From Candidatus Saccharibacteria bacterium CG_4_10_14_0_2_um_filter_52_9 (lineage in GTDB: Bacteria; Actinomycetota; Acidimicrobiia; Acidimicrobiales; RAAP-2): DNA of 32,883 nucleotides. Made by a program: the position numbers and the translations under genes. The notes under the pieces were generated by a model. It was given only the letters and a program-made list of their open reading frames with translations. It was not told the DNA's origin and made no database searches. Location of the stretch: NCBI GenBank assembly GCA_903970515.1, contig CAJCJA010000013.1, forward strand, positions 1 to 32,883. The letters run 5' to 3'. Numbering within the stretch: position 1 is the first letter of the stretch; the number at the start of each line of letters is the position of its first letter. Shown piece after piece: positions 26,812 through 32,883 of this stretch.

Positions 26812-27276
26812 GTGAACTGCCGTCGATGTGGGGAGATACTCAACGCCAATGCAAACTTTTGTTGGTCGTGCGGCGCTCCTCAGCATGAGGCGACATCGCC
26901 AGAGACGGTGGCGGTACCGGTCGTGAACATTCCGGATTCGCTCTACGTCAGTGCCTCGAAGGGACCAAGCGGTGTGCACGGTGACGAATTGGTGATCGTT
27001 TCGGGACCCGAAGCCGGTGGTCGGCTCGACTTGGACAAGGAGTTCATCAGTGCGGGACGTCATGAGCAGAGTGACCTGTTGCTCGATGACGTGTCGGTCT
27101 CGCGTCATCACGCACTGTTCACACGAACGGCGAGTGGGCGCATCACGCTGCGCGATCTCAACTCACTTAACGGCACCTACGTGAACGGCAAGCGCGTCGA
27201 AGAAACGGCACTGCACTCGGGTGATGAGGTGCAAATCGGAAAGTACAAACTCGTGTTTTGGGAGTCAACGCAATGA
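26812..27276 (+). CDS. Zinc-ribbon plus FHA domain protein (GarA/OdhI-like)
   Basis: This 154-residue protein begins with a zinc ribbon (CRRCGE...CWSCGA, four cysteines within the first ~20 residues) and ends with an FHA phosphothreonine-binding domain. The FHA half closely resembles mycobacterial GarA: SAGRHEQSDLLLDDVSVSRHHALF, LNSLNGTYVNGKRV and GDEVQIGKYKLVFW. GarA/OdhI control 2-oxoglutarate metabolism and are switched by kinase phosphorylation of an N-terminal ETTS motif. That motif is absent here. The GTG at 26812 gives Met-Asn-Cys and fits the leaderless promoter; GTG 26803 would add three residues. Its stop overlaps the MerR gene start (ATGA at 27273-27276). Confidence 0.9.
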   Translation: MNCRRCGEILNANANFCWSCGAPQHEATSPETVAVPVVNIPDSLYVSASKGPSGVHGDELVIVSGPEAGGRLDLDKEFISAGRHEQSDLLLDDVSVSRHHALFTRTASGRITLRDLNSLNGTYVNGKRVEETALHSGDEVQIGKYKLVFWESTQ

Positions 27277-28154
27277 ACGCACAGGGAACCATGAGAATCG
27301 GGGAAGTGCACGCCATTCTTCGTCGTGACGTACCCGACATCGAACTCTCGAAGATTCGCTACTACGAAGACAAGGGTCTGGTGCGACCCACGAGGAGTCG
27401 CAAGGGATATCGCCTCTATTCGCAGCGCGACGTGGCGTGTCTTCGTGAGGCCATCCGCCTAGCGAACGAGGAGTTCGTGCCCCTTCGCGTGGTGCGACTT
27501 CGACTGATCGAGCAGGGCTTGTTGGATGACGAACGGGCCCAACCCTCGAATTTTCAAGTCGCGAGAGCGTCGAGTGCGAGCGTCATCTCGATGCCCGTGC
27601 CGAACGACGCCGCGTATCGCGCCAGTGCCGACGTCACGACGCCCGACCCCGACGACGAAGTCGACGCCCCGCCCGTTCTTAACGCCGCGGCTTCCAACCT
27701 GATGGTCTTGGACGACGAGACGGCGACACCCGACGAGGATTTCGCAGAGTCATCCGCGCCGGTCGAGCAACCGAGGGAGTTCCTCACGACCGTTGAGTTT
27801 CTCGAGGCGTCGGGTCTTGACGCGTCCACGATGAACCAATTGATGGCGAGTGGACTGTTGCGTCCGCGAATCGTCGCCCAACAGAGTGCCTTTGACGCGT
27901 TGGACTTGCGCGTCGCGCACAGCGCCGGCGTGCTGTTGTCGCGCGGGGTTGACGTGCGATTCTTAGGATCGCTTCGACGAAACGTCGAGCGCGAGATTGG
28001 GCTCTTAAACGACGTCACGCAACCAATTCGGCTCCCGCAGCGTGGGCTCAGCGTTGGTCAGGCGCGTGACGCGTCGTATTCAGTGGGTATCGAACTTGAA
28101 GCGTTGCGCGCCGATCTGTTCGCACGCGCGCTCCAGGAGTATTTGGGCGACTGA
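27273..28154 (+). CDS. ftsR: MerR family regulator, FtsR-like
   Basis: This 293-residue DNA-binding regulator has an N-terminal MerR winged helix at residues ~7-80: RIGEVHAILRRDVPDIELSKIRYYEDKGLVRPTRSRKGYRLYSQRDVACLREAIRLA. An acidic, low-complexity linker spans ~110-175. A second helical domain, TTVEFLEASGLDASTMNQLMASGLL, follows, as in mycobacterial Rv1828/FtsR. Its place between the GarA-like FHA gene and the bifunctional nuclease gene is the same as in mycobacteria, where FtsR supports ftsZ expression. I infer the same family, but regulation of ftsZ is not shown here. The ATG at 27273 overlaps the FHA gene stop; a frame opening at 27258 is too long. Confidence 0.88.
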   Translation: MNAQGTMRIGEVHAILRRDVPDIELSKIRYYEDKGLVRPTRSRKGYRLYSQRDVACLREAIRLANEEFVPLRVVRLRLIEQGLLDDERAQPSNFQVARASSASVISMPVPNDAAYRASADVTTPDPDDEVDAPPVLNAAASNLMVLDDETATPDEDFAESSAPVEQPREFLTTVEFLEASGLDASTMNQLMASGLLRPRIVAQQSAFDALDLRVAHSAGVLLSRGVDVRFLGSLRRNVEREIGLLNDVTQPIRLPQRGLSVGQARDASYSVGIELEALRADLFARALQEYLGD

Positions 28155-28181
28155 GCAAGTCGACGCCGAGGCCGAGGGGTC

Positions 28182-28187
28182 TAGGCT
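28182..28187 (+). promoter_or_regulatory. -10 box TAGGCT, leaderless start of nuclease gene
   Basis: TAGGCT is followed by 6 nt and ATG 28194. The spacing favours that ATG over the GTG at 28191. Confidence 0.55.
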
Positions 28188-28193
28188 GGGGTG

Positions 28194-28718
28194 ATGATTG
28201 AAGTCGTGCTTCGAGCGGTCCGAGTTGACGTGGGTTCATCGACACCACTGTTGCTCCTCGAAGAAGTCGGTGGTGAACGAGTTTTGCCAATTTTCGTCGG
28301 CGCACCCGAAGCGACGGCGATTGCTTACGCGCTACAGAACGTGCCCACTCCGCGACCGATGTCGCACGACCTCTTGGGCAACGTCATCGCCGCACTTGGC
28401 GCGCAACTCTTCGCCGTTGAGATCACCGAGTTGATCGACAACACGTACTACGCCAATCTTCGTTTACTGCGCGACCGTGCCGAGATCAACGTGAGTGCGC
28501 GTCCCAGCGACGCCGTGGCGCTCGCGCTGCGAGTGGGCGCGCCGATTCTGGTCAATGACCAATTGATGAACGAGCAAGGAAAGATCATGCATTTGGACGA
28601 GACCGAGGAGAGCGACGAGCTCGACGAGTCTGACGATGAGGCACCCAGCGAAGCAGAACTGGTGGCCGAATTGCGCGACTTCTTGGAGAACATCCGTCCC
28701 GAGGACTTCAATAAGTGA
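28194..28718 (+). CDS. Bifunctional nuclease family (DUF151) protein
   Basis: This 174-residue protein has the bifunctional nuclease (BFN) domain over residues ~1-130: VGSSTPLLLLEEVGGERVLPIFVGAPEATAIAYALQNVPTPRPMSHDLLGNV, TYYANLRLLRD, and INVSARPSDAVALALRVGAPILVND. A strongly acidic tail (EETEESDELDESDDE-like) and a short helix follow. Bacterial members are conserved but their biological role is poorly defined; plant relatives show nuclease activity. The gene is the last of the gcvH block, matching mycobacterial order, and its stop overlaps the next start as GTGA. Confidence 0.9.
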   Translation: MIEVVLRAVRVDVGSSTPLLLLEEVGGERVLPIFVGAPEATAIAYALQNVPTPRPMSHDLLGNVIAALGAQLFAVEITELIDNTYYANLRLLRDRAEINVSARPSDAVALALRVGAPILVNDQLMNEQGKIMHLDETEESDELDESDDEAPSEAELVAELRDFLENIRPEDFNK

Positions 28719-29290
28719 GTCGCGCGTTGAAGTCGTTGGCGATCTTCTTCGCCTTCGCCGCCATCTTCACGATCAGTCGCCACTACGCCGATGAGAAGTC
28801 GAGCACCACGACGACCATCGACGGGACTTCGACGTCGACGACCGTCACCACGCTGGGCAGCGCCACAACGTGCCAGGGTAATGAGTTCACCGGTGTGTTC
28901 AATGAGGGCGAGGGAGCGGCTGGCACGATCGTCGCGAGCGTCACCTTGACGAAGGACACGGCGGGGAGTTGCGAGGTGAAGGGCTATCCGATCCTCACGC
29001 TCCAGGACCGTTCCGGCAGCGTGCTGTCGTCCAAGACGTTGGACTCAAGTCCGGTGCAGTTTCCCGCGGCGAAGGCCAACGAACCGCCCGTCCTCCTCAG
29101 CGTGAACGACGGAGGAACGATCAACTTCTCGCTCGGTTACTCCGACGTTCCCGAGGGCAATGAGACGTGCGCGTCCGCGACGTCGATCGCCGTGCAGTTT
29201 TCGTCGCAAGAATCCTCGGTGTCGCTCACCCCTAACTATCCGCTGCAACCGTGTAATAGTGCCACCGTGTGGGTAAGCCCTTTTTATTAG
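28715..29290 (+). CDS. Exported DUF4232-like protein
   Basis: This 191-residue protein has an N-terminal hydrophobic anchor (LKSLAIFFAFAAIFTI), then a Thr/Ser-rich linker (STTTTIDGTSTSTTVTT) and an extracellular beta-rich domain. The domain has the pattern of DUF4232: an early Cys, GAAGTIVASVTLTKDTAGSCEVKGYPILTLQD, and further cysteines near the end (ETCASATS, QPCNSA) that may form disulfides. The function of this family is unknown. The start is GTG overlapping the nuclease stop, so it is translationally coupled. It is convergent with the YhdH-like gene, stop to stop 16 bp apart. Confidence 0.78.
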   Translation: MSRALKSLAIFFAFAAIFTISRHYADEKSSTTTTIDGTSTSTTVTTLGSATTCQGNEFTGVFNEGEGAAGTIVASVTLTKDTAGSCEVKGYPILTLQDRSGSVLSSKTLDSSPVQFPAAKANEPPVLLSVNDGGTINFSLGYSDVPEGNETCASATSIAVQFSSQESSVSLTPNYPLQPCNSATVWVSPFY

Positions 29291-29306
29291 TCGTTCGCCC
29301 GACGAG

Positions 29307-30287
29307 CTAGACGGGATGTACGAGGATTCTTCCGCGCGTCGCGCCGCGTCGAATGGTCTCGAGAGCGTCGTCGAGGTCTTCTAACGCAATGTCACGATCG
29401 GTCAGTGCCGCAAAGTCCACACGCGGGGCGACGTCGCCCACTCGCTCCCACACCCGTTCTCGTGTCGCACGCGACGCTTCGACGGCGTCAATGCCCAAGA
29501 GAGCGACAGCTCGCGTGATGAAGGGATAGACGCTCGTGTGCAATTCGGGGCTCGCGACGAGTCCGCTCGCGGCGACCCCGGCGCCGTAACGCAGTGAACG
29601 AAGGATCTGCTGCAACGTCGCGCCGCCGACACAGTCAATCGCTCCCGCCCACCGTTCACTGGCGAGCACTCGTTCGGGTCGGTCGGCGATCTCGTCGCGG
29701 CCAATGATGCGCGTCGCACCACGTTCGAAGAGCCATTCGGATTCTTGGGGTGATCCCGTGGAGGCAACGGGCCGATAGCCGTACGCCTGCAGGAACGACA
29801 CCGCGAGTGATCCAACCCCTCCGGTGGCTCCGGTGACGAGTACCTCGCACGCCGGTTCGAGTCCATGGTCTTCGAGGGCGAGCAGGCTCGCCATGGCCGT
29901 GAAACCGGCCGTGCCGATGACCATGGCGTCGCGGGTCGAGACGCTGGCCGGCAACACGCTGATAAGTCGACTCGGCGCGTACACGAACTCGGCGAATCCG
30001 CCGTCGCGCGCGACGCCCAAGTCCGCTCCGTGCACGGCGACCCTCGTTCCCACGCCCAAGGCGGGGTCGTTCGAGGACACGATGGTGCCGGCCGCGTCCA
30101 CGCCCCCGATGAGTTCGTCCACGCGACGAACCCGACCATCGACACTCGCGACGAGGGCGTCCTTGAAATTGATGCCCGAGTATTCGACGTTGATGAAGAT
30201 ATCGTCGTCGTCCTTCGGAAAGGTTTCTCTCTCTTCGACGCCGGTCTGCAACGTGTCGTCGCGTTCTCGAATGACGAAACTGCGCAC
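29307..30287 (-). CDS. YhdH/YhfP-type quinone oxidoreductase (acryloyl-CoA-reductase-like)
   Basis: This 326-residue medium-chain dehydrogenase/reductase lacks the zinc ligands of alcohol dehydrogenases. It shows VEYSGINFKDALVAS (the NxKD motif of the YhdH/AcuI branch), GGVDAAGTIVSS, and GTAGFTAMASLLALEDHGL. The Rossmann VLVTGATGGVGSLAVSFLQAYGY and the end GATRGRILVHPV follow. AcuI-type members reduce acryloyl-CoA with NADPH, while others reduce quinones or enones, so the substrate is uncertain. It starts with GTG behind a minus-strand TAAAGT box and is divergent, by 54 bp, from an alpha/beta hydrolase gene. Confidence 0.9.
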   Translation of the reverse strand: MRSFVIRERDDTLQTGVEERETFPKDDDDIFINVEYSGINFKDALVASVDGRVRRVDELIGGVDAAGTIVSSNDPALGVGTRVAVHGADLGVARDGGFAEFVYAPSRLISVLPASVSTRDAMVIGTAGFTAMASLLALEDHGLEPACEVLVTGATGGVGSLAVSFLQAYGYRPVASTGSPQESEWLFERGATRIIGRDEIADRPERVLASERWAGAIDCVGGATLQQILRSLRYGAGVAASGLVASPELHTSVYPFITRAVALLGIDAVEASRATRERVWERVGDVAPRVDFAALTDRDIALEDLDDALETIRRGATRGRILVHPV

Positions 30288-30293
30288 GAAGAA

Positions 30294-30299
30294 ACTTTA
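30294..30299 (-). promoter_or_regulatory. -10 box TAAAGT (minus), leaderless start of YhdH-like gene
   Basis: On the minus strand TAAAGT is followed by 6 nt and GTG at 30287. Confidence 0.55.
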
Positions 30300-30329
30300 G
30301 AGGCCCTGGTCGGCGCCTCGACGAACATG

Positions 30330-30335
30330 TACGAT
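30330..30335 (+). promoter_or_regulatory. -10 box TACGAT, leaderless start of hydrolase gene
   Basis: TACGAT is followed by 6 nt and ATG 30342, supporting that start over the ATG at 30327. It lies 30 bp from the opposing box at 30294-30299, so two promoters face away from each other. Confidence 0.55.
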
Positions 30336-30341
30336 TCGCCC

Positions 30342-31115
30342 ATGACGATGATCACGTTGCGGGGTCAAGAAGTCTGGGCGCTGGAGCCAAAGAAGGGCCC
30401 GACGGTGCTCTTGTTGCACGGGGGACTAAGTAGCAGTGCGAGCATGCTCGGCTCCATTGGACCGCAATTGAAGAAGTCCTTTCGCGTGGCGGCCTTCGAT
30501 CGGCGCGGGCACGGACGAAGTCCCGACAACGATGAGCCGTTCCATTACGCCGACATGGCCAAAGAGACGATTGCCTTCATTGAGCATTTGCAGCGACGTG
30601 TGCACCTCGTAGGTCATAGTGATGGAGGAATCGTCGCGTTACTGGTGGCTCTCGAACGCCCCGACCTTCTCAAGCGCGTCGTCGTCATTGGCGCCAACTA
30701 CAACCACCGTGGTCTTTTGCCAACGCCCAAGTTCTCGGAGTCCTCACCGGGCTTTAGCGAGTGGGCCGAGAAATACGCAGCGCTCTCGCCCGACGGCATT
30801 TCGCACGCCGGCATCGTCGCGAAGAAGACGCGTTACCTCTACGCGCACGAACCGTTCCTACACCAGACGGACTTGCGCGGTATTGCGGTTCCCGTGTTGG
30901 TCATGGCGGGTGACGACGACGTCGCGACGTTACGTCACACCTGTCAGATGTACGAAGCGATTCCCGAAGCTCAACTGGCGATCATTCCGGGTGCTTCCCA
31001 CGGACTCTTGAAGGAGCACACGAAGCTAAGTGTCAAGCTGATCGTCGACTTCCTCAAGGGGGAGATCCCGCCGGTCACGACCGCACCCTTGCGTCGACGA
31101 GCGAAGAACTCCTAG
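30342..31115 (+). CDS. Alpha/beta hydrolase (serine type)
   Basis: This 257-residue hydrolase has the motifs TVLLLHGGLSSSASM (oxyanion region, residues 21-35), FDRRGHGRSPDN, the nucleophile elbow GHSDGG with Ser93, the acid region VLVMAGDDDVATLRHT, and a C-terminal His in PGASHGLLKEH. The Ser nucleophile separates it from the Asp-type hydrolase at 705-1706. The substrate is unknown; lactonase, esterase or C-C hydrolase are all possible. The start at 30342 is taken from the leaderless box and the family N-terminus. The open frame reaches back to 29865 only as antisense of the neighbouring gene. Confidence 0.88.
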   Translation: MTMITLRGQEVWALEPKKGPTVLLLHGGLSSSASMLGSIGPQLKKSFRVAAFDRRGHGRSPDNDEPFHYADMAKETIAFIEHLQRRVHLVGHSDGGIVALLVALERPDLLKRVVVIGANYNHRGLLPTPKFSESSPGFSEWAEKYAALSPDGISHAGIVAKKTRYLYAHEPFLHQTDLRGIAVPVLVMAGDDDVATLRHTCQMYEAIPEAQLAIIPGASHGLLKEHTKLSVKLIVDFLKGEIPPVTTAPLRRRAKNS

Positions 31116-31147
31116 TCGGGTGCAACCCCATCAAAAGGGGAACAACC

Positions 31148-31153
31148 TAGACT
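31148..31153 (+). promoter_or_regulatory. -10 box TAGACT, leaderless start of membrane protein gene
   Basis: TAGACT is followed by 7 nt and ATG 31161. Just upstream a 4-bp CCCC/GGGG stem (31126-31129/31137-31140) is too short to call a terminator. Confidence 0.55.
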
Positions 31154-31160
31154 GACGCTC

Positions 31161-32465
31161 ATGTTGCGCCAACTCGAAGCCTCCTGGAGCAATTCGGTGC
31201 AGCGCTGGAAGTCGTTGGCTGGTCTCGAGAGCGATGCAGTGCTCTATGGCATCTCGGGCGTATTCGCACTCGTTCTCGGGATGACCTCCACGCAGGTCGC
31301 CCAGTGGCACTGGGGGTACCTGACCGCGGTGCCCTACGGCGCCATGGCCGTAGCGGCGATCGTTTTCAGTCGGATTCATTGGCGACGCGCCATGGTGGTG
31401 CGTATTGCGCTGCTCGTCGTCGTCATCCTCGGGGCGATCGTGATACCGCTCGGGCTCGAAGCGCGCTGGCGCGCGGAAGATCCTAGCCAGGGTTACGCGC
31501 AACCTGAGGTCTCGGTCATCGAGCGCTCCGCCACCTGGGTCAGTCACGGCAAGGATCCCTACCGGTCGTACTACACCGACGGGCGTGTCGTCGACGAAGT
31601 GCACGGCGTTCCCGCCTACGAGTCGTTCTTCCCGTACTTTCCGCTCATGAGCATCTTCGGGTTGCCGTCTGCCGAGACCCACGAGACCCACGGGCTGAGC
31701 GACGCGAGGATCGTCATGTCGTTGATGACCTTGCTCGCGAGCGGGGCCTCTCTGTTGATGTTGCGCGCGTCGGGAAAGAAGAAAATGCGTATCGCCCAGG
31801 TGCTGCTCGCCCTGCCCACGGGAGCATTGTTTCTCTCGACGGGAGGCGACGACATGCCAATCTTGGCGCTCATGTTGCTAAGCGTCGCCGCGTTGCAACG
31901 ACGCGCGAACACCACGGCGGGGATCAGTTTGGGCATTGCGGCCGCGATGAAGCTGACGGCGTGGCCGCTCGCGGTCGGTGCGCTGCTGGTCGCTCGCGAT
32001 AATAAGAACCGCCCGGCGTGGTTGCGCGTGGCGTTGTGGGTCGCGGGCATCGTGACCGTGACGGTGCTGCCCTTCGTGTTCAAGGCACCTTGGGCCTTCG
32101 TCTCGAACGTCTTCGCATTCCCCCTGGGTCTCGCGCACGTCGCCTCGCCCGCCGCCAGCGACCTTCCCGGTCACGTGCTCACGACGTGGTTGCCAGTACT
32201 TGGCCACTTCCTTGCACCCGTGACGTTTCTCATCGGGGGCTATTTCCTCACCAAGTACGCGAGGCGACACTGGCCGCTTAGTCTTACGCAGCTTCTCTGG
32301 ATCATGGCGTGGGTCTTTCTCACCATGATGTGCGTGGCGTCAGCGACGCGCATTGGCTACGTGATCTATCCGATCAACCTCGCACTGTGGGCGTGGGCGT
32401 GCGACGAACGCCATAGCACCCAGCCGTACGCTGAGGTGTCGGCTCAGAGCGTCTCGGAGTTCTGA
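31161..32465 (+). CDS. Polytopic membrane protein, GT87/DUF2029-like mannosyltransferase
   Basis: This 434-residue protein has about ten hydrophobic segments, the first near residues 28-43 and the last near 385-410. An extracytoplasmic loop after the third holds WVSHGKDPYRSYYTDGRVVDEVHGVPAYESFFPYFPLMSIFGLP. This resembles the G-x-DPY...-Y-PL loop of polyprenyl-phosphate-dependent GT-C glycosyltransferases (GT87/DUF2029). AMKLTAWPLAVGALLVARDN also fits the family. Such enzymes mannosylate cell-envelope glycolipids in actinobacteria, but donor and acceptor are not shown. Its 3' end overlaps the opposing gene by 22 bp. Confidence 0.78.
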   Translation: MLRQLEASWSNSVQRWKSLAGLESDAVLYGISGVFALVLGMTSTQVAQWHWGYLTAVPYGAMAVAAIVFSRIHWRRAMVVRIALLVVVILGAIVIPLGLEARWRAEDPSQGYAQPEVSVIERSATWVSHGKDPYRSYYTDGRVVDEVHGVPAYESFFPYFPLMSIFGLPSAETHETHGLSDARIVMSLMTLLASGASLLMLRASGKKKMRIAQVLLALPTGALFLSTGGDDMPILALMLLSVAALQRRANTTAGISLGIAAAMKLTAWPLAVGALLVARDNKNRPAWLRVALWVAGIVTVTVLPFVFKAPWAFVSNVFAFPLGLAHVASPAASDLPGHVLTTWLPVLGHFLAPVTFLIGGYFLTKYARRHWPLSLTQLLWIMAWVFLTMMCVASATRIGYVIYPINLALWAWACDERHSTQPYAEVSAQSVSEF

Positions 32466-32883
32466 TAGATCCGGTAGGTCCAGTCACAGGAATTCGCATC
32501 ACGTGAAGTGACCGTGATACCGATCACCCAATAAAAGGTGTCACTTCCGGCCTTTTGGAAGAGGTCCTCGGGATCGCCGTTGGGAGCGCCCTGGGAGAAC
32601 AGGCTCCAACCTCGCGCCACGAGTTCGGCGCTGTAGTAACCAAGCACCTTGTCCGCCGGGGCGCTGGTTGCAAAATCGCGATAACAGTCGTAGTCACCCG
32701 CGCCGTCGTTGGGCAACACGAACGAACCAATCGCGCGAGTTTCCTCGGGTAAGACCATCGCCGATTCGATGTTGGCGGGAGGATTGTCTGGTTGCTTGCA
32801 ACCCGATAAGAGGTGGGATGACTCCGTGTTCAATCCGCCGACGACGATGGGAATGGTGGTGGTCGTGGTCACGCTCTGGTCCG
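32444..32883 (-). CDS. Exported hypothetical protein, 5' end beyond window
   Basis: The frame is open to the window edge, so the gene is cut at its 5' end. A GTG at 32870-32872 is unlikely to be the true start because it lies in a Thr run (VTTTTTIP), typical of the linker after a signal peptide or lipid anchor in this group. The visible ~146 residues include SGCKQPDNPPANIESAMVLPEETRAIGSFVLPNDGAGDYDCYRDFATSAPADKVLGYYSAELVARGWSLFSQG and a C-terminal YWVIGITV...CDWTYRIYQ. Cysteines may form disulfides outside the cell. I do not recognise the family. Confidence 0.65.
   Translation of the reverse strand, partial: DQSVTTTTTIPIVVGGLNTESSHLLSGCKQPDNPPANIESAMVLPEETRAIGSFVLPNDGAGDYDCYRDFATSAPADKVLGYYSAELVARGWSLFSQGAPNGDPEDLFQKAGSDTFYWVIGITVTSRDANSCDWTYRIYQNSETL

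Noticed and set aside
29865-30341. N-terminal extension of the alpha/beta hydrolase from 29865
   Set aside because: It is antisense to the YhdH-like gene, and the family start and -10 box support 30342.
31126-31140. CCCC/GGGG hairpin as terminator after the alpha/beta hydrolase
   Set aside because: The stem is only 4 bp and no T-run follows.

Overview
This window most likely comes from a high-GC actinobacterium, and an Acidimicrobiia-type lineage is my best guess. The evidence is the pgsA-gcvH-FHA-MerR(FtsR)-bifunctional nuclease gene order (the last four adjacent as in mycobacteria), the many TANNNT boxes set 6-8 nt before start codons (leaderless transcripts), and Thr-rich exported proteins. 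No taxonomic search was possible. All assignments rest on reading motifs and family resemblance by eye.

Layout. (1) 1-646: 3' end of a 23S rRNA, a spacer, a 5S rRNA and a perfect 16-bp inverted repeat that probably ends the rrn operon. (2) 705-2642: an epoxide-hydrolase-like alpha/beta hydrolase (minus) and a divergent TetR regulator. (3) 8551 down to 2657 (minus): a tightly overlapping seven-gene operon, ligK-ligU-ligJ-ligI-ligA-ligB-ligC. It encodes every enzyme of the protocatechuate 4,5-cleavage pathway from ring opening to pyruvate and oxaloacetate. (4) 8703-9884: divergent pobA, which makes protocatechuate from 4-hydroxybenzoate. (5) 10099-14805: a branched-chain-amino-acid-type ABC importer with a secreted binding protein, a single 887-residue permease-permease-ATPase fusion and a second ATPase. 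It is probably the uptake system for an aromatic acid. (6) 14894-21249: a second catabolic operon with a type III CoA-transferase, two MaoC-like hot-dog proteins, an AtuA-family protein, an unrecognised 106-residue protein, an acyl-CoA dehydrogenase and an amidohydrolase. (7) 21326-32883: mainly core genes, including a TPR protein with a long basic tail, a serine hydrolase, a DinB-like protein, class I aldolase, pgsA, gcvH, zinc-ribbon/FHA, ftsR-like, bifunctional nuclease, a DUF4232-like protein, a YhdH-type reductase, an alpha/beta hydrolase, a GT87-like membrane protein and a 5'-truncated exported protein.

How it may work together. Regions 3-6 read as one aromatic-acid island. The importer brings in a substrate, the CoA-dependent operon may shorten an aryl side chain to an aromatic acid, PobA hydroxylates 4-hydroxybenzoate, and the Lig enzymes open the ring and feed the TCA cycle. 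The PobA and Lig steps are well supported. The link to the CoA operon is inference. A 21-bp element matching at 16 positions occurs in both the ligK/pobA divergent region and the livK upstream region, which suggests shared control.

Most unusual signals: a 20-bp hairpin that places the start codon of the fused transporter gene in its loop; the shared 21-bp element; the AtuA/106-residue/CoA operon; a perfect 18-bp palindrome ahead of that operon; the leaderless-promoter signature at nine starts in the right half; and a GarA-like FHA protein whose N-terminal tail is replaced by a four-cysteine zinc ribbon.
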